Assembly (NCBI GenBank): GCA_963971285.1
Contig: OZ020248.1
Coordinates: 24,449,873 to 24,513,872, forward strand
Direction of reading: 5' to 3'
Length of the DNA: 64,000 nucleotides
Source of the DNA: Astropecten irregularis
Lineage: Eukaryota; Echinodermata; Asteroidea; Paxillosida; Astropectinidae
The notes below the pieces were generated by a model. It was not told the origin of the DNA, made no database searches, and saw nothing but the letters and a program-made list of their open reading frames with translations. Each line of letters starts with the position of its first letter. Position 1 is the first letter of the stretch. Shown one piece after another: positions 21,439-33,515 of the stretch. A program made the position numbers and the translations under genes.

Positions 21439-21837
21439 GGGTCGATTTCACGACGCCCTACGATCGATCATAACTCGAGTTACGAAAGATCATACCCATC
21501 GTATCCTAAGTAGGGCCGCAATGCATCATAAGGTTTACGATTTATAGTTAGTTATACGATGAGTTTGGTGAAATCGACCCAAGTACTGGATAGGATCAAC
21601 AGGGGTCGATTTCACGAAGCCCTACGATCGATCGTAACTCGAGTTACGAAAGATAACCCATTGTATCCTACGTAGGGCTGCAATGCATCATAAGGTTTAC
21701 GATTGATAGAAAGTTACGATGAATTTGGTGAAACCGACCCCAGTATACTGGAAAGGATCAACAGGGGTCGATTTCACGAAGCCCTACGATCGATCGTAAC
21801 TCGGGTTACGAAGGATAACCTAACCCATCGTAGGGGT
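21439..21837 (+). repeat. Family B palindromic MITE in tandem, 2.5 copies
   Basis: Complete copies at 21,439-21,580 and 21,603-21,740 and a half copy from 21,765. Each starts GGGTCGATTTCACGA and ends TTGGTGAAATCGACCC or close to it. The copies are separated by almost identical 22-24 bp spacers ending GGATCAACAG, so the unit of about 163 bp was duplicated in tandem. Confidence 0.85.
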
Positions 21838-21936
21838 GCCTACACCAGCACCATCTTCATACCCTGAAAGTATACGTAAATCTGTGAACATTTCTGTTTT
21901 GGTCTCTTAATTACCAAAGTATGATACTACCTTTAA
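21838..21936 (-). repeat. TTAA MITE family A, terminal fragment
   Basis: TACACCAGCACCATCTTCAT through CCAAAGTATGATACTACC to TTAA. Joined directly to the truncated family B copy on its left. Confidence 0.8.
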
Positions 21937-22189
21937 ATAGGATTATGGACTTCAACAATGTACTGATGTGTACTATGATAAATGTGATGTTTACCAAATG
22001 ATGGTGGTGGTAAATGTATTGATGGACTTTGGTGGCCTTGTGATCCGGCACAGTTCCTAAACATAATGCCCATAGAGGTTGGGATAATGTAAAAATCGGC
22101 TCATAATTATACAAACTGTAACTAGGCCTCGACAAAATTTGAGGTTGTCGGTCAAACTTGACCAAGAAATTAACAGATGTTTTGTTCGA

Positions 22190-22530
22190 AACTTGAAACA
22201 GACCAGGATAACAGATTTACCTCTGACTTACAAGGTAAAAAGATGATGATGGTAGAAACAAACTATTAAAAGTATCTGAAATGCTGCTTTTTGTCCAGAA
22301 AAGAGTAAAACCAATGACCAAAAACAGTTTTGATCTTGGAGTGAGATCAAAACTCCTGTGAATAGATTTGAAAATACCGTGAGCGTTTTTCGCAGTTTCT
22401 CAAAAGGTGGGCACCGTATGGGACTGGAAATTTCACAGATGACTGTTACTGCATCTTTCTTTATATTTTTGCCCATGAATCTGCATTTCTGTGACAAAAA
22501 CGCAAATTATGAAATAATTACCTCTACGTG
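22190..22530 (+). repeat. TTAA MITE family A, old diverged copy
   Basis: Interior motifs recognisable (AGATGATGATGGTAGAAACA, GGTGGGCACCGTATGGGACT, TTGCCCATGAATCTGCATTT); termini decayed. Confidence 0.65.
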
Positions 22531-22689
22531 TGGCACGTTTCATTTTCGTCCGGCGGCCCAATTTCAGATGGAAATTAACTTCCTCTCAATTTGACATGTT
22601 ACCCCTCGTTTGTAATAAATATGATAGCTCTATCATAATATTATATGTATAAATATATTCTAATAGATATAATTAGTAGCTAATTAAAG

Positions 22690-23110
22690 TTGTACCGATG
22701 TATCATTTCTTGCTATTTTGATTACTCTGTTGTGATAATTGATGGAGCAACAATAAAAAGCGAGCGGCAGTTTTTCATTGTCATTAAATTCCCTCCCTCT
22801 CGTCTAAAATATTTTTTGTTTCTCGTTTGGGCTAGAGATAGAGTCACTAGCCACCAAATTATTAATGAAAAATACCGAGTGATGGTCCCTACTTATTATT
22901 TGGAGAGTAATCGGGATAATTGAAGACAATACCGCCACAAGTTCAATTTCATTAGTAACGGGCAATTATTACAAACATACGGCAGACGACATGATCATTT
23001 TTAACCGTCCTTGAGCCGCGCGTGCAACGGAGCAGCGCAGGCTCGCCTCTTCCGCGCGCCATTACTCCTTCGTGCGTCGTCATGGAAACGGGTGGTTTAA
23101 ACGAGGTCCG
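22690..23110. other. Repeat-free island rich in ATTA sites
   Basis: No dispersed repeat is recognisable here, and TTAAATT, AATTATTAATGAAAAAT and CATTAGTAACGGGC motifs are clustered. It could be a homeodomain-bound regulatory element. The basis is composition only. Confidence 0.25.
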
Positions 23111-23626
23111 AGCTATCTTTTTCTTTTTGTTATTTTGGGTGGTATAGGTTCTAATAATGATCGTCAAAATATGATGATATCCGGTTGTTGATGTTCAACG
23201 GCCCCGTGCTAATTTTGCAGCCGTTGGTTTTGTTGAGTTGTCCCGGGCAATTTCGTCGTGTGCCCGGCGTGTGGTTGGTGGCTGAGAACGGGCTCCTCGG
23301 TCACAATTTAATGATCTTACATGCACATACAATGCATGTTATAGCCTACTATCGCCCATTCCCAAAGGATATTAAAAGACAATAAAAAACCTGCCAGTTT
23401 AATGGGACCTTAATTGATGGCACAGTGGCTGTCTCATGATTATTCGATTATTCGTTGAGTCGAAATTGTGCCAAAGAATGAAATAACTTTACCCATTGCG
23501 CGTCTTTCTCTGGCACACCCCCTTGACCCACTTTTGTTTTATCGATAATCGATTAATCGATGGCAATTGCAAATTATTGATATCGATTAATTCGGGATCG
23601 ATTGCCAACTAACTGATCGATGCAGG

Positions 23627-23868
23627 GGCCAATTTCATAAAACTGTTAAGCACAAACATTTGCTTAGCACAAAAATGTCTCGCCCAATAAAACAAGCCAC
23701 CATTGAAAATTCCATTATTTTGATATTCATGGTCAGCGAACAACAGCCAAAGAACATTCACAAGTGATACACAACACGTGGAAATTTGGTTGTTAACCAT
23801 GTTTTGATTAAGACAGAAATGTCATGCTTAGCAAATTTTTGTGCTTAACAGTTTTATGAAATTGGCGC
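23627..23868. repeat. GCTTAGCA palindromic MITE (family D), complete
   Basis: GGGCCAATTTCATAAAACTG left and CAGTTTTATGAAATTGGCGCC right; interior AGCCAAAGAACATTCACAAG. 242 bp. Confidence 0.82.
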
Positions 23869-24311
23869 CAGATCTTTATTGCATGGGGTGTTTGTTTGAG
23901 AAGCTTTTGTTTGGATTGGTTTGAAGGTTGCCATTTTGTGGTCTTCTAATACAAGTAATTTCTTATACATCATTGACAATGGCAGAGCATCATGAACGTT
24001 AAGTTCCAACTCTTTTCAAATATTAATCAAAATATGGCCATTTTTATAGTCCTTCATAACATACAAAAACTAAATCGATTTCAGCTCCTTTATTATGCAG
24101 GAATCAATCCAATTTGTCAGTATTATTATAATTTCAAACTCTTTATCTCAGTTTTTACTTTTGTTTTTGTAACGATAGACTGCCATTTTCCGCACGCTAC
24201 TTTAATTCTCTAAAGAGGATTATAGTCTTTCTCATCTTGTGTAATGTGTTTACGAGTCATTTACTGACGTAAACTGCCTGCCAAGCGGAATGATGACCTC
24301 GAATTTTGTTC

Positions 24312-24360
24312 AAGAGTTAGGAAGGCCTGACGTTTCCTTCTATAAGCAGGATCAGTCGCA
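24312..24360 (+). repeat. Family H fragment
   Basis: AGTTAGGAAGGCCTGACGTT only, one arm. Confidence 0.5.
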
Positions 24361-24506
24361 GAAGCTATGTATGATACCTTGTTCATTTTAAGGCACGACA
24401 TAATTATGATCGTGAAGTTCGTAGAACTCTTTAAAGAATGTTAATGGTATGGAGACTTCCTATTACAATATCTCTGCATGAAATTTCATATAAAAAGGGA
24501 AAGACC

Positions 24507-24630
24507 AACATATATAGGGCTGTATCGGTTCAGTTGGTAGAGCGCCTGTATACGGCATTCAGGAGGTCGTCGGTTCAGTCGAATCCCGCTCCAGTCAATT
24601 TTTCTTTGTTCACTTTTGAAAGACTTTTGA
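24507..24630 (+). repeat. tRNA-derived SINE with broken B box
   Basis: ATATAGGGCTGTATCGGTTC leader, CAGTTGGTAGAGCGCC, then a B box interrupted by three bases (GGTTCAGTCGAATCC) and tail TTTGTTCACTTTTG. The insertion should abolish internal pol III promotion. Confidence 0.75.
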
Positions 24631-24671
24631 AAGTTCAACATTTGAAATGAGCACAGGCGATTCACAACAGT

Positions 24672-24804
24672 GCGCCTCCAAGAGTTTGCAACGCGTTGGC
24701 CAATCACAATGCTCAGAATCGGTCGGCCCTTTCAAAATGCGCTTTGGGTCGACACATTCCGTAAATTTTGATTGGCCAACACATTGCAAACTCTTGGTGG
24801 CGCG
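24672..24804. repeat. 133-bp MITE with GCGCCTCCAAGAG ends
   Basis: Left GCGCCTCCAAGAGTTTGCAA and right TTGCAAACTCTTGGTGGCGC are inverted over about 40 bp, including GGCCAATCA / TGATTGGCC (inverted CCAAT boxes). Confidence 0.75.
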
Positions 24805-25018
24805 CTATTTAGATTACTGTTGTGTGTGTCGGCCGAGAATCATGATTGGACAAAGCTTATGTAGGCCCAGGCCTAGCTAGGCCTACATAGGGGAAAGCTT
24901 TAAGAGTGTAGCACATGGCTTGAACATTTCAGAGATGTGCTTGACTGATCACCCAAACCTATCTCGTCTTGCTTTAGCCTTGGATAATATTACACCACAG
25001 CCTGAAACAGATGGACGC

Positions 25019-25262
25019 TGGGCCCTTTTCCAAACCCCGGCTCCGGCTCAGGCTCCGGCTTCAGCGCTGTAATCCATATGCTTAAAATATAGGTTGTTGC
25101 TTTTCATTGAAGCTGAATCTCTGTTTTCTTGTTCAAAATAGAGTATCCACTTCCGAACCGCTGCCAAAAGCCTCTAATTTGATACCCGTTATTTTTGAAT
25201 GGATTCACGAAATGGAACTGGAGCCGGAACCCGAGCCGGAGCCGAGGTTTGGAAAAGGGCCC
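25019..25262. repeat. Family F element with GGCTCC-repeat TIRs
   Basis: 244 bp. Left GGGCCCTTTTCCAAACCCCG followed by GGCTCCGGCTC repeats; right GCCGGAGCCGAGGTTTGGAA then AAGGGCCC. The interior has ATTGAAGCTGAATCTCTG and ATGGATTCACGAAATGGA. Copies at 35,793-36,034, 60,691-60,933 and 63,212-63,372. Confidence 0.82.
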
Positions 25263-25603
25263 TGAGCTCACGACGGTGACGACAGATCGTCTTCTCATGC
25301 CATAATCCCTGACATACTTTTAACTACAGAGGGCGGTAATCCAGACCGCCCAGACATAATCTTCGAGTGGTAATTGATACTAATGCAAGTACACGTCTGG
25401 CTGTCGGCCCCTCCCCCTATTATACCCCCACACAAAATATAAAACACACAAATGGTACCTCGCTTGACCTTGCTTTGCGGCGAAGTATAGTTAATGAATA
25501 TTCCTTGTGTGAGTGTGTATTCTTCACTTCGTACTTGGGGCGAAGTTGTGCGTATTGACATGTATGTAGCATTGTATAGTCCCTGAACCACTTGATGTCA
25601 GGT

Positions 25604-25787
25604 TTAAAGGTAGTATCATACTTTGGTAAGAAACCAAAACAGAAATGTTCACAGATTTACGTATAAATTTCAGGGTATGAAGATGGTGCTGGTAGAAACC
25701 TACCGTTATACAATTGTTCCATCTGAAATGGTGTATGTATCCAGAAATTAGTAAAACAACGACCGAAAATCTATTTGATCTTTTAAT
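25604..25787 (+). repeat. TTAA MITE family A, 5' half
   Basis: TTAAAGGTAGTATCATACTT through the interior to TTTGATCTTTTAA, where it stops at the central palindrome and passes into family B sequence. Confidence 0.82.
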
Positions 25788-25789
25788 AT

Positions 25790-25890
25790 GATGCATTGTA
25801 GCCCTACGTAGGATAGCTAGGCCCCCTACGATGGGTTATCCTTCGTAAATCGAGTTACGATTGATCGTAGGGCTTCGTGAAATCGTCCCC
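25790..25890 (-). repeat. Family B MITE, truncated
   Basis: Reverse orientation, ATGATGCATTGTAGCCCTAC to TTCGTGAAATCGTCCCC. Abuts the truncated family A copy on its left. Confidence 0.8.
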
Positions 25891-26079
25891 TGGTTTCGTG
25901 CGCGCTCATATCTTTTCCCGCTTTTTGTGTCCATATAATACGCTTAAGCAAGTCACCAGACGTTAGCTCTTTTCCCTTCATAACTAGTGTCTATTTCTTG
26001 CTATTACGGTGTCATTATTTATTCATCTATGCATTTATTTGTTCTTTGCGAGACCCTTTTTTCCCAGCGTTTTCTCTTT

Positions 26080-26560
26080 ACGCTTAGCCCGCCGGCTTCG
26101 CCTGAGTGCGGCCCGGTTGATAGCCCATCAGGGCTAATCGCCACTCTACGCCGCGGGAGAGAAAGTTCAGCCTGGCCGGCTAATTTCGCGCAGCCTTAAT
26201 AAGCGATACTTTATTTAATGAACTGTAGGTTCTTAAAGACCGTCGTTCTCGCCATTAAAGAACCATTATATCCCCATATCGCCGTCATCACGCCGGTAAA
26301 AGATGCTGATAATTGAGGATAATAATACTTCTCATGATAGTCAGTCTTTTTTGCCTTATATTGGAGTCCATGCATGCTATAGCACTGCCATTATGGGTTT
26401 TTATTAATAACTTGTAATTCTCATTTATTCCGAGCCTGGCCATCGTTTGGCCGTCAGACTGTCACACATGGCCCGCCGAGCAGCACGGGGGATCATCCTG
26501 GCTCAGTCGAGCGTGGTTAATTGCTCACTCCGTGGCCACTACGCCGTGGCATCATCTATA
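26080..26560. other. Repeat-free GC-rich island
   Basis: Contains CCCGCCGGCTTCGCCTGAG, GGGCTAATCGCCACTC, AGCCTTAATAAGCG and CCCGCCGAGCAGCACGG. No ORF with codon structure. A candidate conserved non-coding element on composition alone. Confidence 0.25.
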
Positions 26561-27159
26561 CTGATGATGCCGTCATTTTTTCGTCGTCGTATATACCCTC
26601 TTCTGTGAAATTAAAAAAAAGAGGCAAACAACTCAAGGCAAAAGGATGAGCAGGCCTAGGCCTACAATTGGCATCATTTGAGCGGGAAACTCTGACGTGT
26701 GTGTGGTATAATATGAAGAAGGGGGGTGGGGGACGATACCTCGGCTGTCCACGAGCCGTTGAGTCGAAACGGAGTCGAGTGGGTTTTATTAAATGGATAT
26801 CATTGGTATCTGTCTTCTTCTGGCTTGCAAAGTGATTCAGCATGGCGTTATATATGCAGAGCGTAGGGATGCATTAAGTTCAAGGCAACGTGGTGAGGGA
26901 ACAATCTGCAAGATGCATTATTGAAAATGATATTGGTCTTTGAAAGAAAGCAGCATGGACCGTTCATTTCGTGTGTTTTGGGGTCGGCTTTTATTTGTTT
27001 AAGTTTCAAAATATTTCTTTAGTTATGATATGCTGTGAAAATACTGTTTATAGGTTAAGTACATTGCGTGGTATGAGGAAAATTTACAGTAAGCGCTAAT
27101 GGCATTTACTGAGTCTGTAAATAATGTTGAAATGACCAATTCCGAGTAAGTTATGTTTT

Positions 27160-27355
27160 TTTTTTTACAATAAATGCTGTAAACTGCTCATCAACTAAAC
27201 TAATTACATGAAATATATAAAATGCTTGGAGTTAGGAGGACTTCAAGTTGACGTTTCGATCCTAGAAGTACCAGGTTTTTAGTCTTTGAAAAACATACTG
27301 ATAGGATCGAAACGTCAGGCCATCCTAACTCCCAATTGATTTATTTCAGGTTACA
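27160..27355. repeat. Family H repeat, complete
   Basis: AAACTGCTCATCAACTAAAC, AGTTAGGAGGACTTCAAG, GACGTTTCGATCCTAG and the inverse AGGATCGAAACGTCAGG. Confidence 0.7.
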
Positions 27356-27520
27356 TTCAGTCAGACACTTTCAACTTTATGATAATGTTTTGTGTACTAC
27401 CAAAATTAATTGAACGAGCCAAGGTAGGGCGCCCTCATAAGTCCAATGTGGTCCATGCTTTGCATATGAATTTTGAATTCTTACCGTGGGCTGGCTATAT
27501 TTTGCAAAATGCCCCCCTCT

Positions 27521-27878
27521 TTAAAAGGAAATATCATTCTTTGGTATTTATCAAAGGAATACAGATTCATTAGCAAAAATATCAAGACAGATACAGTCAC
27601 AATTTCAGTCCCATACGGTGCCCACTTTTTGAGGAAACGGCGAAAAACGGCCACAACATTTCTTAAGTCTTTTCTCTTTTATTTTTGATCTTTTAAAAGA
27701 TTAAAAAGATTTTTGGTCGTTGTACAGTTTTACTAATTTCTGGATAAATAAACCATTTCAAGCAGAAACATTTTAACGGTAGGTTTCTACAAGCACCATC
27801 CTTATTCCCTGAAAGTTATACGTAAATCTGTGAACAGTTCTGTTTTGGTGTCTTACCAAAGTATGATACTACCTTTAA
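27521..27878 (-). repeat. TTAA MITE family A, complete copy
   Basis: 358 bp with TTAA at both ends; reverse orientation; CCAAAGTATGATACTACC at the right end and the GATCTTTTAAAAGAT palindrome in the middle. Confidence 0.88.
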
Positions 27879-28319
27879 AATTGAAGTAAATTTCATAGGA
27901 AATCGTTTCTAGCTTTAACTAGTCTGCAATTTCTTTATTGCACGTCAATGTTCTGGAGAGTACATTAATGTTTGCAAAGGCGTGTCCACTCATCCGCATG
28001 GCCATGTGATGAGACGTTAGAGACATGTTGGTCGTGGTATCTCCACCGTTTATAATTATGATGGATTTCATAGACGCACATCACATCAGTCAAGCAAGGA
28101 AAATTAATGTGGCCTTATATACGCACGTAAATAACAGGTTATACAACATGACGCTATTCAATAATGACGTAATATACGCATTCGTACGTGTATTAAGTTA
28201 TACAATGCATATACCCAACACACCTATCCCTAGCTTTTCATCCAAACTTCGACTCGTGTCTTTTGACATTTCATGAATCTTGCGTTGATGGATTTTGTTG
28301 TTGTTGAAAGTTTGTCCTC

Positions 28320-28440
28320 ACTTTTTGGCTTGGGCTTCGGCTGGGCACCACTTCACATCTTTCATCCATTTTGTATCCATTTTAGAGTAACACTTATGAA
28401 AATGGAAGCTTGGGCAAAGGGCTTGATGAAGGTATACTCA
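28320..28440. repeat. Diverged family F fragment
   Basis: GGCTTGGGCTTCGGCTGGGC followed by CCATTTTGTATCCATTTTAG resembles a decayed left half. Confidence 0.3.
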
Positions 28441-28467
28441 TCATGAAGTTACTGTATATTCCTATAG

Positions 28468-28535
28468 TTATTTTTGCCCATGAATCTGCATTTCTTGGAC
28501 AAAAAAAAAACAAATTAATGTGATATTACCTTTAA
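28468..28535 (+). repeat. TTAA MITE family A, 3' end fragment
   Basis: TTTTTGCCCATGAATCTGCA through ATATTACCTTTAA. Confidence 0.7.
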
Positions 28536-28666
28536 ACAAAAAGCCATTTGTTGCTATTATACTGTTGCATGTCGTAGACGTAGCCAGACTTACTGGCTTA
28601 TACAATTAGTTATATAGTAAAGAGCCCAAGCCACATTATTGATTTCTATTCGTTTCTTCTCTGTAG

Positions 28667-28809
28667 AGTGGATGTGGCTGCATATTTCTGGTGAAGAGTC
28701 TTCCTCCATACAATACCAGTCGAAAAAGATGGACTTCCTTGTACCGCTAGAGGGCGCCGGGGTCAAGGAGACCTCGTATGTCAGTTCGTCTTGGTCCGTC
28801 AAGCCCGAG
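28667..28809 (+). CDS. Candidate coding exon, product unknown
   Basis: A strong pyrimidine tract ending CTTCTCTGTAG precedes an open stretch that ends at a GTATGT donor. The reading frame that stays open enters in phase 1 and leaves in phase 0. It encodes WMWLHISGEES and then MDFLVPLEGAGVKETSYV, ending SVKPE. An internal Met at MDFLV could be a start codon. GC content and codon use are higher than in the flanks. Its exit phase fits the candidate exon at 49,296-49,433, about 20 kb away. No family was recognised; a chance ORF between splice-like sites is possible. Confidence 0.38.
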
Positions 28810-29169
28810 GTATGTTCAATTCAATTCAATTTTGTCACCAAACACAAAATGTATACACTGATTCGACGGCGCGGTATACAATCCGCCATTACTGCGGTGT
28901 CCCCGCCCGCCTTTTGTCCTGCAACAAAAGAATTTACGCTACGCCGCACTGTAGGGGACGTACACCGTGCAGTGAAGCTGAATATCGAACAATCCAGGCA
29001 CAAATACATAAAAACCCAGATTTCTTATATCAGAAACTTTAGATTTAGCTGCATCCTCTTTGAGTGATCCCCGATGTACCGTTTCACGGGTATCTTAAAA
29101 TGATCCCTGGGATATAACGGTATGTGAGTGGTTTAATTTCTTCCGACTTCAAAACAAACCATGATAATT

Positions 29170-29300
29170 GACTGTTAGGGACACCACCAACATAGGACTG
29201 TATATAGCTCAGTTGGTTCGGCGCCTGTATAGGGTATTGCGAGGGCTCGCTGGTTCGAATCCAGCTCCAGTCAGTTTTTCTTTGTTCACTTTTCAATGAC
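29170..29300 (+). repeat. tRNA-derived SINE, best preserved copy
   Basis: GGGACACCACCAACATAGGAC leader, A box TAGCTCAGTTGG at 29,205-29,216, B box GGTTCGAATCC at 29,252-29,262 and tail CTCCAGTCAG...TTTGTTCACTTTTC. Both pol III boxes match the consensus. It cannot be a tRNA gene: the acceptor stem is not closed. Confidence 0.85.
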
Positions 29301-29446
29301 TTAAACAAAATGTCTCCTAGCTTGATCAAAAATGATTACCAACCAAATTTTCATGTGACGTTTTCTTCTTTTGACTTGTATTTGGCCATTGTTTGCTGAG
29401 CATAACATTCACAAGGAGTTTTGGCTGGCATACTGATCTACCAAGG

Positions 29447-29503
29447 TTTTTGTTGCTTAAGCAAATTGTGGTGCTTAAGCAGCTCTAAAATGAAATTGGC
29501 CCC
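29447..29503. repeat. Family D hairpin remnant
   Basis: TTGCTTAAGCAAATTGTGGT and GCTTAAGCAGCTC...ATGAAATTGGCCCC with most of the interior lost. Confidence 0.55.
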
Positions 29504-32500
29504 CCATCGGTTACAGATAGGTCCATGTTTCGACACTCGAATACGTGGTTAATCAAGTAGCGCAATCGTACGGCGCACACCCAGGTCAGTTTAATACAGT
29601 GTATATTGTTCTTTATTCTCTATAGTCAACATGCACAAACAATCGTCTAATCATTATTTTGAGCCACCATTCTCAATAATTCACGCTCATTAGGACAGGA
29701 TGGTAAATGACCGTTGCCCAGTGGACATCTTGCACGCGTGCGCATTGTACATGCAAATTGGCACACGCCGAGCTATTGGCAATTATTGCCAAGGTTATAC
29801 AATTATCTCTCTAAAAAACCACCCAATCAACAAAGCCATCGCCCAACGAGAATACACGGCTGGCTTGCTGTATTTTGTAGTTGCAGTCTATCTGAATAAA
29901 AAGACTATAGAGCCTTTGTTAATGCACCCCTTATCATAATGTACATCTGAATCATTGATGAACAGAGATAAAGATTACATCAATATTGTATTGTTATGAA
30001 ATGAAAATGACTAGAATGCATAATCATTAAGGCTTGTAAGGATTTCAAGGGCGCCAATTAGGGGGTTGATAATTATTATATCTCCATTATATTATCTCTA
30101 CGAGGACAAAGACAACAGCTATCACAATGGAATGGTACCCTATGCATAATCAGATAACAAGACCGATACACTGAAATGGACACCAGACCAGCCCCATCAA
30201 AATAGTATCTAAATATCTAAGTTTGAACCATTAAAACTTCAGAAGTATTAATGATGAATACCACATGGTGCATAACACATACACAATACATAATTTGTTT
30301 AGAACGTATTTATCTTGAGTTGAAATGGGTTGATGAAAGAAAAACATTTCAACGAGTTTCATGCATGCAGTCACCCTCCCGAAGACGAACAGAGCACACT
30401 GTTCGGAACGTCGAGTGTTTTAACCACCGGTTCTTCTCAGAACCACACATTTACATAAGAAAATCACACGGTGTCACCGCAAGCCTACCTTATACTGAGT
30501 TTCATTTCTTTAATAAAATCCGCGAGAAGTTTTGAAAATGGTTTTGAGAGGAAAATTTCACCTCGACCCCAACCGAAAGTTTGAGATCTTGAAAACTTAC
30601 GAAAAGATCTATACATCTAAATAATTAATATGGAGAACGGTGTATAGGCATCAACTGTCCTTTCAAGACAAGCGTGTTGGTTTAAAGGATGCAGAACAAA
30701 AAAACCCATCGGAAAATGAAATCCAATATGGACGCAGTATTTCAAAATGAGGAAAGGTTATAAACGACCTGTATACAACATGTTAATCAGTTCGTAACAA
30801 TGAGCGAAATCGTGCAAAATTCTGAATGTACGATTTTGTACAAAACGGGGGTTATCGTTCGGTGTTTGTATGTTTACTTTGTTTTATAATGTGACAGATT
30901 GTATTTGTATTAGGTGTGTTTACTCTCGTTAAATATATCACACATACAGCTTGTTACCTTTGGGTGACCCCATGTGTGTAACAGTAGGCCTAAACCAAAT
31001 CGTGAAGTTTCTTATTTCGGTCGTTGTACGGCTTAACGTGGACAGATCCACAATGAACGTATGAAAGGAAATCCGCCATGATTTTGTGCGCGATCCGTTT
31101 CCCCACGGGAAGGAGATGCTGTTCTTAATCGTGGATATTGAACAACATTTCTCTTGGCGTGGATCAATTTTCAGTCCTTTTCCTCCCTTTTTTTGCTTCT
31201 TTCATTATATTTCCCATGCTGCGCTTAAGAGAGATTCCTAGCTTAAGCAATAGATCGCATCCACCGTACACGATGGAGGGCAAGCCTTGCCCTTCGTGCT
31301 CGCTGTTTCACCGAGTCCTCCCCCTCACGAGCAGCACGCTTGCAGCGCGTCCGGCGGGGAGCGAGCCCCGTAATTACGGCGAGAACGGGTGAGGCCCCGC
31401 TAACAAGACAAATTCAATTAAGCTACGTGATCATCCCCACAATTACGGCCGCATTAAAACCAAATTTTCAGACGGCGAGGGGGTACTGTCTCGGAGAAAA
31501 AATAAAAGGATGGTATACTTGGGCAGACACACACAACACACGAAGGCACGCGCGACGTACGGTCTGATCGGGTTTTAAGGGGATGGGGTGTTGGAACGAT
31601 GTTTCAATTAGAGAATTGCTTCTCATCATTAGCGACTCACTAGGCAGAATTTGTAACTGTTTCGCCATCAGCGAGGCAACGCGTGGACCCCCTCCCCTTT
31701 TTCTCAACTCATCTCTACCCCTACCCTATCCTCCCCTCTTCAGAATGCTAACACGTACCATCCCTTTCTTCCTCCCACTCCACCTACCGTCATCCATCTA
31801 TTCAGCGCCTGGTGCTCGCCAAACCTCTTCGCCGTGCCCGAATTTAATTTCTGTAATTTAATGTGTACACTGAGGTAAAAATAAGAAAGAAGGAACGAAA
31901 AAAAAAAATCCAGCACCATTATCAATCAATTTGCCTGATGCAAGCGAGCAGCATGCAACAAAAAAGAAGCTAGGAGATACTTCAGTCGTGAGAAAGAGTC
32001 AGCGAGCTCGTTTGGACGCGGCGGTTGGGAGATCGGACGTTGCCAATACCGTAATGGATCACTAGGGACACCCTACAGCCTGTATCCATATACCCCTGGC
32101 TAGCCCGCCACGGGATTCCCCCTGTATACGTCCCAGCTAGATTACTTTTGTCAACAGTCGCACGGGGATTATAGTGTAAACATAAATGCCAAACAATACA
32201 CGAGGCAAACCTGGCTTTCCCGCGTAATTGAAAAGCAAGCTTCTTTTTTTTCCATCCTGTCATCCTTTCTCCTCTCTCTTTGCATTTGGTGACTGGAAAG
32301 GAGATGAGGGAGGTTTTTTTTGGTCGGCGGTCGAAGGATGGGTTATTCCTTCTGAGATGCAATTAGTGCGATTAAAGCATCTCCAGTGACAGTCTTATAC
32401 AATAACCAACGCACTGCACTTTATACCGGCTTAGCTGCTTGGCGTCTAGGTTGGGATGACATCGGATGGCAGAACCCTCCAACCTTACGCGACCATGCCA

Positions 32501-33394
32501 TCAAACGCACATCCCACACGCACCAAGAAAAATATACATTTAGGCTGACAATTTCTTCTTCTTCCTCCTCTTCATCGCTACAGCCTAGCAGCGTTCTCAG
32601 TTCCAGTGTTTGTGTTTTCCATTTCCCAACCCCCCTTGCTCCCGAAGCGCGCATTCGTTCCTCATTAGAGCACGGGCAGATCGCTACCAATGAAAACGGG
32701 TTCAATTATTTACAGTGACACGCTGGCTATCCTACTTTCGTCTGATTGCATGCGCCGGTACTAATGGCGTTGTAATCAAATAAGTGCCGTTGCCGAGGCC
32801 AAAAGAGCCCGGGCGTATTGTGGCGTAATACCAATCACCAAAAACCGCTCGGACCAACTTAAAGAATATTGCTGCCTGAGCTCGAAATGGACGTGTCAGT
32901 TCTGATGGGCTTTTCAAGAAAACAGATAGACTTATAACATAGGAGATGTCAATCTAAATTCGGCTGAGACATTTTGTTGACAGTTCTGAATGAAATCTAG
33001 GCGATCGCACACAAAGACTTTTTTTCTCTTTTGAATGATTGTGTCATCGAAACCATTCCTTGTTCTTATATAAGTAATGTGCTTTTTTTTTTTCGTAATG
33101 CATTATCAAAATGGTCTGACAACCTCGCACGTGTCGTGCTGCTGATAGTGATGCATCAGTGTAATCAAACCCCAGGACCCCTGGGATTGAGGTTGTCATG
33201 AGGCAGCAGGCGGTGTCGCTGGTACCCACGCCAACCAATTTTTACGACAAAATGAATATGGACGTGTTATAGAAACCGAGCACCTTAAATGAATGGCGCA
33301 AACGGCTGTGTTACGCGATAGCACTTATTCTTTCGGGAATTTGTTGATCTGTTATTTTTCTTTTCAAATGAGATGTCAACATTTTGTTCGAGCC

Positions 33395-33515
33395 GTCGTT
33401 CAAAGCTAAACAAAGGAAATTGACTGGGCCAGGATTCGAACTTTCGACCTCTGGAATACCGTATCGGTGCTCTACCAACTGAGCTATCAAGCCCTATGTT
33501 GGTGGTGTCCCAAAT
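33395..33515 (-). repeat. tRNA-derived SINE, minus
   Basis: Minus strand: GGGACACCACCAACATAGGGC, TAGCTCAGTTGGTAGAGC, AGTTCGAATCC, then CCCAGTCAATTTCC tail. Confidence 0.8.

Larger units (their letters stand above)
19940..28666. other. Gene-poor, repeat-dense region downstream of homeobox gene
   Basis: After the homeobox stop the 3' flank runs to an AATAAA at 20,737. Beyond it no coding exon is supported. The stretch carries repeats of most families listed here. Repeat-free islands of about 300-500 bp, such as 22,690-23,110 and 26,080-26,560, are rich in TAAT/ATTA sites and may be conserved regulatory DNA (inference only). Confidence 0.5.

Noticed and set aside
29205..29262. tRNA gene
   Set aside because: A and B boxes are good, but the cloverleaf stems do not close and the sequence is one of about nine dispersed copies with a common SINE tail.
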